Below, piece after piece: positions 1 to 6,520 of a stretch of DNA of 33,234 nt. The first letter of the stretch is position 1, and each line of letters begins with the position of its first letter. Source of the stretch: Streptococcus sp. (GTDB lineage Bacteria > Bacillota > Bacilli > Lactobacillales > Streptococcaceae). Location of the stretch: NCBI GenBank assembly GCA_030825825.1, contig JAPJPE010000002.1, positions 1 to 33,234 of the forward strand. The letters run 5' to 3'. Both the position numbers and the translations under genes were made by a program. The notes under the pieces are model-generated. The model worked only from the letters and a program-made list of their open reading frames with translations, searched no databases and was not told the DNA's origin.

Positions 1-2
1 GA

Positions 3-65
3 CAATTTGCTAAAAATGTACAGACAGCTATTCAAGAAAAAGCTGGGAAATTTAAATCTATCTAG
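3..65 (+). CDS. 3' end of an unidentified gene
   Basis: An open frame enters from the window edge and stops at TAG 63-65, ending in ...EKAGKFKSI. A hairpin plus T-run terminator follows about 25 nt later, as expected after a real gene. The other two forward frames are stopped early or look non-coding. Too little is present to name a product; the Lys/Gln/Ala-rich tail would suit a small helical protein. Confidence 0.4.
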   Translation, partial: QFAKNVQTAIQEKAGKFKSI

Positions 66-89
66 CCAAGAACTTCCATTTAAATATGG

Positions 90-115
90 AATCTGGAGTA
101 ACATCCAGATTTTTT
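90..115 (+). terminator. Rho-independent terminator of the upstream gene
   Basis: Inverted repeat AATCTGGA / TCCAGATT around a 6-nt loop (98-103), followed directly by a T-run to 115. It separates the leftmost gene from the clpL promoter. Confidence 0.7.
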
Positions 116-145
116 AATAAATTTAAAAAATTATGTAAAAAAGTG

Positions 146-174
146 TTGACAAAGGAATCAGTCTGCGTTATAAT
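146..174 (+). promoter_or_regulatory. Sigma-A promoter of clpL
   Basis: TTGACA (146-151), a 17-bp spacer and TATAAT (169-174): a perfect consensus promoter. Transcription should begin near 181, leaving an untranslated leader of about 240 nt before clpL. I looked for paired GGTCAAA-type CtsR heptads and for a CIRCE element around it and found neither. Confidence 0.85.
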
Positions 175-247
175 AATTTATGTAAACAAAAAGAGGTTGG
201 AAAATCTCAAGAGTTTACAAGATCAATAGTGGAAAGGAGATGGTAAT

Positions 248-304
248 ATGCTATTTCCAGAATTAAGACAACTAATTGATAAAAGGAAAAATAGAAACTA
301 TTAG
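248..304 (+). CDS. Possible 18-residue leader peptide upstream of clpL
   Basis: ATG at 248 lies 8 nt after a strong Shine-Dalgarno (AAAGGAG, 233-239), and the frame reads MLFPELRQLIDKRKNRNY before TAG at 302-304. It sits entirely inside the clpL leader. The stop codon forms the base of a small hairpin (302-316), so translation could affect folding of the leader. No known leader peptide is recognised. Evidence is the unusually good ribosome site and the position only; it could be fortuitous. Confidence 0.35.
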   Translation: MLFPELRQLIDKRKNRNY

Positions 305-375
305 CCTGTAGGGCTATTATTAAATCAATGAATTAAAATTATGTAAACAACCAAACAGCAGCCAATTGGTCTGCT
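302..375 (+). promoter_or_regulatory. Two hairpins in the clpL leader
   Basis: Hairpin 1: TAGCC (302-306) / GGCTA (312-316). Hairpin 2: AGCAG (357-361) / CTGCT (371-375), extended inward by CC/GG around an AATT-containing loop. Neither has a proper T-run, so they are not clear terminators. They could be attenuator or mRNA-stability elements. Confidence 0.35.
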
Positions 376-406
376 AATTTTCAAGAACGAATTAAAATTA
401 TGTAAA
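330..406 (+). repeat. Direct repeat pair in the clpL leader
   Basis: The 18-mer GAATTAAAATTATGTAAA occurs exactly at 330-347 and 389-406 (59-bp period). A shorter copy of its core, AAATTATGTAAA, lies at 128-139 just before the promoter. The second full copy ends just before the clpL ribosome site. Confidence 0.75.
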
Positions 407-421
407 TTAGAGGTAACAACT

Positions 422-2551
422 ATGAACAACAACTTTAACAATATGGATGATCTTTTCAATCAACTAATGGGCAACATGGGTGGTTTTCGTTCTGAAAGCC
501 GTCGCTACATGATTAATGGTCGTGAAGTGACACCGGAAGAATTCGCCATCTACCGCCAAACTGGTCAACTTCCAAATGAAGGAAGTGAGCAAGCGCAACA
601 CCATCAAGGTAAAGGAATGAAACAAGATGGGATCCTTGCAAAACTTGGTCGCAACTTGACCGAAGAAGCACGTGAAGGAAAATTGGATCCGGTTATCGGA
701 CGCAATAAAGAAATTCAAGAAACGGCTGAAATCTTGTCTCGTCGTACTAAGAACAACCCTGTCCTTGTAGGGGATGCCGGTGTTGGTAAAACAGCCGTTG
801 TAGAAGGTTTGGCACAAGCTATTGTGAACGGGGACGTTCCAGCTGCCATCAAGAACAAAGAAGTCATCTCCATTGATATTTCTGGTCTTGAAGCAGGGAC
901 TCAATACCGTGGTAGCTTTGAAGAAAATATTCAAAATCTGATCCAAGAAGTCAAGGCGATGGGAAATGTCATCCTCTTCTTTGATGAAATCCATCAAATC
1001 CTTGGTGCAGGTAGCACAGGTGATGGTCAAGGATCTAAAGGTCTTGCGGATATTATCAAACCGGCTCTTTCACGTGGGGAATTGACAGTCATTGGGGCAA
1101 CCACTCAAGATGAATATCGTAATACCATCTTGAAGAATGCGGCTCTTGCTCGTCGTTTCAACGAAGTGAAGGTTAATGCTCCATCAGCTGAAGATACGTT
1201 CAAGATTCTTCAAGGAATCCGTGATCTTTATGAAAAACACCACAATGTCATCTTGCCAGATGAAGTTTTGAAAGCAGCAGTTGATTATTCGATTCAATAC
1301 ATTCCACAACGTAGCTTACCGGATAAGGCCATTGACTTGGTCGATGTAACAGCTGCACACTTGGCGGCTCAACATCCGGTAACAGATGTTCATGCTGTGG
1401 AACATGAAATTGAAGAAGAAAAAACCAAACAAGAAGAAGCTGCGGCGAAAGAAGATTACGAAGCAGCTTTGAAAGCAAAGGTTCGTATCGAAGAACTTGA
1501 AAAGAAAATTGAAAACCATACAGAAGACCATAAGGTAACTGCAACAATCAACGATGTAGCTGAATCAGTAGAACGGATGACTGGTATACCAGTTTCTCAA
1601 ATGGGTGCAACTGATATCGAACGTTTGAAAGATATGGGTCACCGTTTGCAAACTAAGGTTATTGGTCAAGACAAGGCTGTTGAAGCAGTGGCACGTGCTA
1701 TCCGTCGGAACCGTGCAGGATTTGACGAAGGTAACCGTCCAATCGGAAGCTTCCTCTTTGTAGGTCCGACTGGTGTCGGTAAGACGGAATTGGCTAAACA
1801 ATTGGCTCTTGATATGTTCGGAACCAAAGATGCCATCATCCGTTTGGACATGTCAGAATACAGCGACCGTACAGCCGTTTCTAAATTGATTGGTACAACA
1901 GCTGGTTATGTTGGTTATGATGACAATAGCAATACTTTGACAGAACGTGTTCGTCGTAACCCTTACTCAATCGTCCTTCTTGACGAAATTGAAAAGGCGG
2001 ATCCTCAAGTGATCACCCTTCTCCTCCAAGTTTTGGACGATGGTCGTTTGACAGATGGTCAAGGGAATACGGTCAACTTCAAGAACACTGTAATTATCGC
2101 TACTTCAAACGCTGGCTTTGGTTATGAAGCTAACTTGACAGAAGATGCGGATAAACCAGAACTCATGGATCGTTTGAAACCTTACTTCCGTCCAGAATTC
2201 TTGAACCGTTTCAACGCTGTGATTGAATTCTCACACTTGAGCAAGGAAGACCTTTCTAAGATCGTGGATTTGATGTTGGTAGATGTCAATAAGACCCTTT
2301 CTAAGAAAGAAATCGACTTGGCAGTGAGCGATGCAGCTAAAGAATATATGACTGAAGAAGGTTATGATGAAGTGATGGGTGTTCGTCCACTCCGTCGAGT
2401 AGTTGAACAACAAATCCGTGACAAAGTCACAGACTTCCACTTGGATAACTTGGATGCTAAACACCTAGAAGCTGATATGGAAGATGGTGTACTTGTGATC
2501 AGAGAAAAAGACACAAAGAAGGAAGAAAACACTGATAAACAAGCAGAATAA
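422..2551 (+). CDS. clpL: ClpL, Hsp100/Clp AAA+ ATPase chaperone
   Basis: This 709-residue Clp ATPase disaggregates and refolds proteins in the cytosol under stress; ClpL of streptococci acts largely as a chaperone. Two AAA+ modules are visible: Walker A GDAGVGKT at 117-124 with Walker B FFDEIH, and Walker A GPTGVGKT at 448-455 with Walker B LLDEIEKAD. Between them is a Glu/Lys-rich coiled-coil middle segment. The N-terminus is the short Asn-rich type (MNNNFNNMDDLFNQLMG) typical of ClpL, without the double Clp-N repeat of ClpC or the zinc finger of ClpE. Length matches streptococcal ClpL (about 700). The ATG follows an AGAGGT ribosome site. It is monocistronic, between its own promoter and a strong terminator. 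ClpL in other streptococci is CtsR-controlled; no CtsR site is evident here. Confidence 0.95.
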   Translation: MNNNFNNMDDLFNQLMGNMGGFRSESRRYMINGREVTPEEFAIYRQTGQLPNEGSEQAQHHQGKGMKQDGILAKLGRNLTEEAREGKLDPVIGRNKEIQETAEILSRRTKNNPVLVGDAGVGKTAVVEGLAQAIVNGDVPAAIKNKEVISIDISGLEAGTQYRGSFEENIQNLIQEVKAMGNVILFFDEIHQILGAGSTGDGQGSKGLADIIKPALSRGELTVIGATTQDEYRNTILKNAALARRFNEVKVNAPSAEDTFKILQGIRDLYEKHHNVILPDEVLKAAVDYSIQYIPQRSLPDKAIDLVDVTAAHLAAQHPVTDVHAVEHEIEEEKTKQEEAAAKEDYEAALKAKVRIEELEKKIENHTEDHKVTATINDVAESVERMTGIPVSQMGATDIERLKDMGHRLQTKVIGQDKAVEAVARAIRRNRAGFDEGNRPIGSFLFVGPTGVGKTELAKQLALDMFGTKDAIIRLDMSEYSDRTAVSKLIGTTAGYVGYDDNSNTLTERVRRNPYSIVLLDEIEKADPQVITLLLQVLDDGRLTDGQGNTVNFKNTVIIATSNAGFGYEANLTEDADKPELMDRLKPYFRPEFLNRFNAVIEFSHLSKEDLSKIVDLMLVDVNKTLSKKEIDLAVSDAAKEYMTEEGYDEVMGVRPLRRVVEQQIRDKVTDFHLDNLDAKHLEADMEDGVLVIREKDTKKEENTDKQAE

Positions 2552-2574
2552 GGCGAATTAGTTTGTGAAAATAG

Positions 2575-2606
2575 AGGCTGCTATATGATAGCAGCCTTTA
2601 TTTTTT
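2575..2606 (+). terminator. Rho-independent terminator of clpL
   Basis: A 10-bp perfect stem AGGCTGCTAT / ATAGCAGCCT around a 3-nt loop, followed by TTATTTTTT. Confidence 0.9.
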
Positions 2607-2734
2607 CTTCCCACCTGGGGGAAATTATTCGCTGTATAAGGCCAAAATCCTCCTATTTGGGCCAAAAAAACATCAATAATTAGTGAAATTAACCCAATTT
2701 GAGCAAATTTATTAATAAATAAAGAAAATAAGTA

Positions 2735-2740
2735 TATAAT
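2735..2740 (+). promoter_or_regulatory. -10 element before the HTH gene
   Basis: TATAAT at 2735-2740, about 35 nt before the ATG, in a very AT-rich stretch. No convincing -35 lies at 17 bp. The preceding 2607-2734 holds a small GGCC-flanked inverted repeat (about 2641-2664) and nothing coding. Confidence 0.5.
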
Positions 2741-2775
2741 CTATACAAGAATAAAATTTGAGGAATGGAAGTAAG

Positions 2776-3021
2776 ATGAGCAATACAATTGATATCTACT
2801 CAACTCCCGAATACAGAAAAGTAGAAGCCGTTGTTCAACTGATGGTTGATGGTCGCTTGACGAGCTATCGTGTCGCAACTGAAACAAACATCAGCAAAAT
2901 GAGCTTGGCGACTTTGACTAAGGGAACGAGTAAAATCAAAAATATTACCTATCAAACGGCTTTGGCCTTGATTGATTGGTATGATGAGAATCACGAAAAG
3001 TATGGCATTACGATTGACTAG
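2776..3021 (+). CDS. Small helix-turn-helix DNA-binding protein
   Basis: An 81-residue protein. ATG 2776 is chosen because GAGGAATGGAAG upstream provides a ribosome site; the TTG at 2758 has none. The central part, roughly residues 27-70 (LTSYRVATETNISKMSLATL...), follows the pattern of a Cro/CI-type helix-turn-helix seen in many small streptococcal proteins: a 'sequence-specific opener, -S-Y-R-V-A-, -N-I-S-, -S-L-A-T-L-' helix pair and a third helix ending in IDWYDEN. It has no sensor or dimerisation domain beyond this. A transcriptional regulator role is inferred; the target is unknown. It is a single gene with its own promoter and terminator between clpL and yajC. It is not phage-associated here. 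Confidence 0.7.
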   Translation: MSNTIDIYSTPEYRKVEAVVQLMVDGRLTSYRVATETNISKMSLATLTKGTSKIKNITYQTALALIDWYDENHEKYGITID

Positions 3022-3048
3022 TCAGTAGCCCACTTTTCGTGGTTTTTT
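2989..3048 (+). terminator. Terminator overlapping the end of the HTH gene
   Basis: A 13-nt arm inside the coding end (AATCACGAAAAGT, 2989-3001) pairs with ACTTTTCGTGGTT (3032-3044, one G-U), followed by a T-run. A short CCAC/GTGG hairpin (3030-3042) is the compact alternative. The stop codon lies in the loop. Confidence 0.65.
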
Positions 3049-3105
3049 CTTTTGCATCAAAATCTGATACTGGAGTCTGATTTTGCTTGAAGAGGATGGG
3101 AAAAC

Positions 3106-3134
3106 TTGAAAAGACGGGCGAAATTTGATATAGT
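3106..3134 (+). promoter_or_regulatory. Promoter of yajC
   Basis: TTGAAA (3106-3111), 17-bp spacer, TATAGT (3129-3134). A good AAAGGAG ribosome site (3153-3159) follows before the ATG. Confidence 0.65.
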
Positions 3135-3165
3135 ATAGCATATATGAAAATTAAAGGAGAAACAT

Positions 3166-3492
3166 ATGCAAGGCGGAAGTTTGCTAATTATGCTTGTTCT
3201 GATGGTCGGTTTGATGTACTTCATGAGCCGTAGCCAAAAGAAACAGTACCAAAAACGGATGGAAAGTTTGAATAAACTTCAAAAAGGAAATGAAGTCATC
3301 ACGATTGGTGGCTTGTACGGAACCATCGATGAAGTCGATACAGATCGCAAGACCGTTGTCTTGGATGTTGATGGTGTCTACCTGACCTTTGAATTGGGAG
3401 CGATCAAAACAGTTCTTCCTGTATCAGAAGGAATCTCAGCTACTGCTACAGAAGGTGCTAGCTCAGATGCCGATTCAGCCATCGAAGAATAA
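3166..3492 (+). CDS. yajC: YajC, Sec translocase accessory subunit
   Basis: A 108-residue single-pass membrane protein. YajC associates with the SecYEG export channel (in E. coli with SecDF); its exact role in streptococci is unsettled. A hydrophobic segment at about residues 4-20 (LLIMLVLMVGLMYFMS) is followed by the basic RSQKKQYQKRM stretch. The conserved soluble domain then contains the family pattern L-x-K-G-x-E-V-I-T-I-G-G-L-Y-G. The C-terminus is acidic and Ser/Ala-rich. Length is typical. It has its own promoter and terminator and is probably a single-gene unit, upstream of but separate from the uppS block. Confidence 0.93.
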   Translation: MQGGSLLIMLVLMVGLMYFMSRSQKKQYQKRMESLNKLQKGNEVITIGGLYGTIDEVDTDRKTVVLDVDGVYLTFELGAIKTVLPVSEGISATATEGASSDADSAIEE

Positions 3493-3501
3493 TCATCAAA
3501 G

Positions 3502-3523
3502 AAGAGGCAAAGGCCTCTTTTTT
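3502..3523 (+). terminator. Terminator of yajC
   Basis: Stem AAGAGGC (3502-3508) / GCCTCTT (3513-3519) with loop AAAG, then a T-run to 3523. Its right half with the T-run (3512-3523) is also repeated in inverted orientation at 3569-3580, 45 nt downstream. Confidence 0.85.
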
Positions 3524-3605
3524 GGTGGGCAAATAGGACGATGTGATGAAGGAAAGCCTTGCTGGTTCAAAAAAGAGGCCAGAGTCCCTATTTTATGGGG
3601 ATTTA

Positions 3606-3614
3606 TGGTATAAT
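3606..3614 (+). promoter_or_regulatory. Extended -10 promoter of the uppS block
   Basis: TGGTATAAT (3606-3614) is a perfect extended -10 with no recognisable -35, a common streptococcal type. It lies 32 nt before uppS and probably drives uppS-cdsA-rseP-proS. Confidence 0.65.
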
Positions 3615-3646
3615 GAAGCGATAAATATTGAAATAGGTAGAAAAAC

Positions 3647-4396
3647 ATGTTTCGTTTTAAGAAAAAAGAAAAAATCGAGATACCTTTAGAAGTCCCGAAA
3701 CACATTGGAATCATTATGGATGGCAATGGTCGCTGGGCGAAAAAGCGGATGCAACCGCGCGTCTTCGGTCATAAGGCGGGGATGGAAGCTCTCCAAGAAG
3801 TGACGATTGCAGCAAAAAATATGGGGGTTCAGGTCTTGACTGTCTATGCCTTTTCTACGGAAAACTGGACACGCCCTGAAGATGAAGTCAAGTTCATCAT
3901 GCACTTGCCGGTCGAGTTTTATGATCGTTTCGTCCCCGAATTGCATCGCAACAATGTCAAGATTCAAATGATCGGTGATACCAAGAAATTACCAAAAGAA
4001 ACGCTGGAAGCTTTGGAAAGAGCAGAAGCGATGACCCATCTCAATACAGGCTTGATCCTGAATTTCGCACTCAATTATGGTGGACGTGCTGAGATCACTC
4101 AGGCTGTGAAGCAGATCGCCCAAGAAGTCTTGGATGCGAAGTTCAGCCCAGAAGATATCACAGAAGAGATGATCGCAGATTCTCTCTATACTGAGAGTTT
4201 GCCACGTGTCCTAAGGGACCCGGATTTGATTATTCGTACCAGCGGAGAGATCCGTTTGAGTAATTTCCTTCCTTGGCAGGCTGCTTATAGTGAGTTGTAT
4301 TTCACAGATGTGATGTGGCCAGATTTTGGAGAGGAAGCACTACGAAGTGCCATAGTAGAATATAGCCATCGCCATCGGAGATTTGGTGGTGTTTAG
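3647..4396 (+). CDS. uppS: Undecaprenyl diphosphate synthase (isoprenyl transferase)
   Basis: A 249-residue cytosolic cis-prenyltransferase that adds isopentenyl units to farnesyl diphosphate to make the C55 lipid carrier for peptidoglycan and other envelope polymers. The hallmark MDGNGRW motif is at residues 24-30; Asp25 is the catalytic/Mg-binding position of the family. FSTENW follows near residue 70, and the C-terminal substrate region DLIIRTSGEIRLSNFLPWQ is present. Ile replaces the Gln usual in 'SGEQRLSNF', a mild variation. Length is standard. The start is supported by the FRFKKKEK-type basic N-terminus, although the ribosome site (ATAGGT) is weak. First gene of a compact operon; cdsA begins about 10 nt after its stop. 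Confidence 0.96.
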   Translation: MFRFKKKEKIEIPLEVPKHIGIIMDGNGRWAKKRMQPRVFGHKAGMEALQEVTIAAKNMGVQVLTVYAFSTENWTRPEDEVKFIMHLPVEFYDRFVPELHRNNVKIQMIGDTKKLPKETLEALERAEAMTHLNTGLILNFALNYGGRAEITQAVKQIAQEVLDAKFSPEDITEEMIADSLYTESLPRVLRDPDLIIRTSGEIRLSNFLPWQAAYSELYFTDVMWPDFGEEALRSAIVEYSHRHRRFGGV

Positions 4397-4405
4397 GAGA
4401 AGATG

Positions 4406-5209
4406 ATGACGAAAGATTTACAAAAACGTGTGATTTTTGGAGGAATTGCCCTGCTCTTTTTCATTCCAACAGTAATGGTTGGAGGGGTGTTCTTCCAGAT
4501 TGTGATTGGCTTGATCGCCATGCTAGGGGTTCATGAATTGCTCAAGATGAAGGGGCTTGAGACAGCGACCTTTGAAGGAGCGCTAGCCATGTTAGCGGCC
4601 TTTGTCCTGACTTTGCCGATCGAGGACTACCTCCCTTACCTTCCAGCAGATGGCAATATGATTGCTTATGGTTTGGTTGTCTTGATTCTCATGGGGACAA
4701 CTGTTCTTGCTCAGAATTACAATTATGAAGATGTGGTCTATCCCATTGCGTCTAGCTTTTATGTTGGACTTGGTTTCCATTCCTTAGTAGATGCGCGAAT
4801 TGCTGGTATTGATAAGGTTCTTTTAGCCCTCTTTATTGTTTGGGCTACAGATTCAGGTGCTTATCTAGTAGGAAGTCGGTTTGGGAAACGCAAGCTCATG
4901 CCTGCGGTTTCTCCTAATAAAACGATTGAAGGCAGTCTTGGGGGAATCTTGTCTGCAGTTGCGGTAACTGTGATCTATATGATCGTGGATCGTTCTGTGG
5001 CGGGTGGACATGGTTTTCTTGCGATGATCTTCTTTACCATCCTCTTTAGTATCGCAGGTCAGTTTGGAGATCTGGTAGAGAGTGCGATTAAACGCCACTT
5101 CGGTGTGAAAGATTCTGGGAAATTTATTCCAGGACATGGTGGTGTTCTAGACCGCTTTGATAGTTTGATCTTTGTCTTTCCCTTGATGCATTTCTTGGGC
5201 TTGTTCTAA
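4406..5209 (+). CDS. cdsA: Phosphatidate cytidylyltransferase
   Basis: A 267-residue integral membrane enzyme making CDP-diacylglycerol from CTP and phosphatidic acid, the branch point for phosphatidylglycerol and cardiolipin. The PROSITE-type signature is complete near the C-terminus: S-A-I-K-R-H-F-G-V-K-D-S-G-K-F-I-P-G-H followed by GGVLDRFDS. At least seven hydrophobic segments precede it. Two adjacent ATGs exist (4403, 4406); the second is preferred because it gives better spacing from AGGAGA (4395-4400), and the protein then begins MTKDLQKR as in pneumococcal CdsA. It is 9 nt after uppS and 36 nt before rseP, in the conserved uppS-cdsA-rseP-proS order. Confidence 0.95.
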   Translation: MTKDLQKRVIFGGIALLFFIPTVMVGGVFFQIVIGLIAMLGVHELLKMKGLETATFEGALAMLAAFVLTLPIEDYLPYLPADGNMIAYGLVVLILMGTTVLAQNYNYEDVVYPIASSFYVGLGFHSLVDARIAGIDKVLLALFIVWATDSGAYLVGSRFGKRKLMPAVSPNKTIEGSLGGILSAVAVTVIYMIVDRSVAGGHGFLAMIFFTILFSIAGQFGDLVESAIKRHFGVKDSGKFIPGHGGVLDRFDSLIFVFPLMHFLGLF

Positions 5210-5245
5210 GACAGAAGAGATAGAAAGGAAACCACGTATAGAACG

Positions 5246-6505
5246 ATGCAGTTTATTGCCTTTATTGTTATTTTTGGAGTGATCGTTCTCGTTCACGAGT
5301 TTGGTCATTTCTATTTTGCAAAAAAATCGGGCATCCTGGTGCGAGAATTCTCGATTGGGATGGGTCCCAAGATCTTTGCCCATATTGGTCAAGATGGAAC
5401 AGCCTATACGATTCGCATTCTACCTTTAGGTGGCTATGTTCGTATGGCTGGCTGGGGTGAGGATACAACTGAGATTAAAACCGGAACGCCTGTCAGCTTG
5501 ACGCTAAATGAGGCTGGCAAGGTCGTCCGGATCAATCTTTCAGGAAAGAATCTGGATCAGACAGCCCTTCCCATGAATGTTACCCAGTTTGACTTTGAAG
5601 ACAAACTGGAAATTACGGGTTTGGTTCTCGATGAGACCAAGACCTATAGTGTTGATCATGATGCGACCATCGTTGAGGAAGATGGGACGGAAGTGCGGAT
5701 TGCGCCGAGAGATGTTCAGTATCAGAATGCCAGCATTTGGGGACGGTTGATCACCAACTTTGCGGGTCCTATGAACAACTTTATCCTCAGTATTGTCGTT
5801 TACTCACTTCTAGCTTTTATGCGTGGTGGTGCGATTGACTACTACAGCAACAATGTTCAGGTGGCACCCGATGGGGCGCTGGCTAAGGTTGGTGTTAAAA
5901 ACAATGTTCAGATCCTTCAAGTCAATAACGATACCGTTAGCAACTGGGATGAGCTGACAGACGCTGTTGAGAAAGCAACCAAGGACAGCAAGACGGCTCC
6001 TGAATTGACCCTGAAGGTCAAGACAGATGGCCAAGAAAAAGAAGTTAAAGTGAAGCCAACCAAGTCAGGGAACCGTTACTATCTGGGTGTGACAAACGGC
6101 CTCAAGACAGGATTTATGGATAAACTCTTGTCTGGTTTTACAGATACCTGGAATACAGCGACACGGATTTTGGGAGCTTTGAAAGATATCATTTTCCACT
6201 TTAGTCTCAATAAACTGGGTGGTCCAGTTGCCATCTACAATGCCAGCTCACAAGCTGCTCAATTAGGGATTCCGGCAGTCTTGTCTCTTATGGCCATGCT
6301 CTCTATTAATATTGGGATCTTCAATCTAATCCCGATTCCGGCTTTGGATGGAGGGAAAATCTTGATCAATTTGATCGAGGTCGTCCGGAGAAAGCCATTG
6401 AAACAAGAAGTAGAAACCTATATGACGCTTGCAGGTGTAGCTGTAATGGTTATTTTGATGATTGCTGTCACCTGGAATGATATTATGAAATTATTTTTGA
6501 AATAG
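5246..6505 (+). CDS. rseP: RseP/Eep site-2 membrane metalloprotease
   Basis: A 419-residue zinc protease that cleaves within membrane segments. In streptococci and enterococci (Eep) it processes lipoprotein signal-peptide fragments, pheromones and anti-sigma factors. The zinc motif HEFGH is at residues 17-21 in the first membrane segment. A PDZ region lies in the middle (about 195-275), and the second catalytic region NLIPIPALDGGK lies in a C-terminal membrane segment. The last residues form another membrane helix. The nearest ribosome site (AAAGGAAA) is further from the ATG than usual, so translation may be partly coupled to cdsA. proS follows 15 nt downstream. Confidence 0.95.
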   Translation: MQFIAFIVIFGVIVLVHEFGHFYFAKKSGILVREFSIGMGPKIFAHIGQDGTAYTIRILPLGGYVRMAGWGEDTTEIKTGTPVSLTLNEAGKVVRINLSGKNLDQTALPMNVTQFDFEDKLEITGLVLDETKTYSVDHDATIVEEDGTEVRIAPRDVQYQNASIWGRLITNFAGPMNNFILSIVVYSLLAFMRGGAIDYYSNNVQVAPDGALAKVGVKNNVQILQVNNDTVSNWDELTDAVEKATKDSKTAPELTLKVKTDGQEKEVKVKPTKSGNRYYLGVTNGLKTGFMDKLLSGFTDTWNTATRILGALKDIIFHFSLNKLGGPVAIYNASSQAAQLGIPAVLSLMAMLSINIGIFNLIPIPALDGGKILINLIEVVRRKPLKQEVETYMTLAGVAVMVILMIAVTWNDIMKLFLK

Positions 6506-6520
6506 AAAAGGATATTGTCC

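Noticed and set aside
464..1030. 188-residue minus-strand open frame within clpL
   Set aside because: It is the antisense of a clear, full-length clpL and has no ribosome site or recognisable protein pattern.
2641..2664. GGCCAAAA...TTTGGGCC inverted repeat as terminator
   Set aside because: The clpL terminator lies just upstream and this repeat lacks a T-run after it; kept only as a note in the intergenic description.
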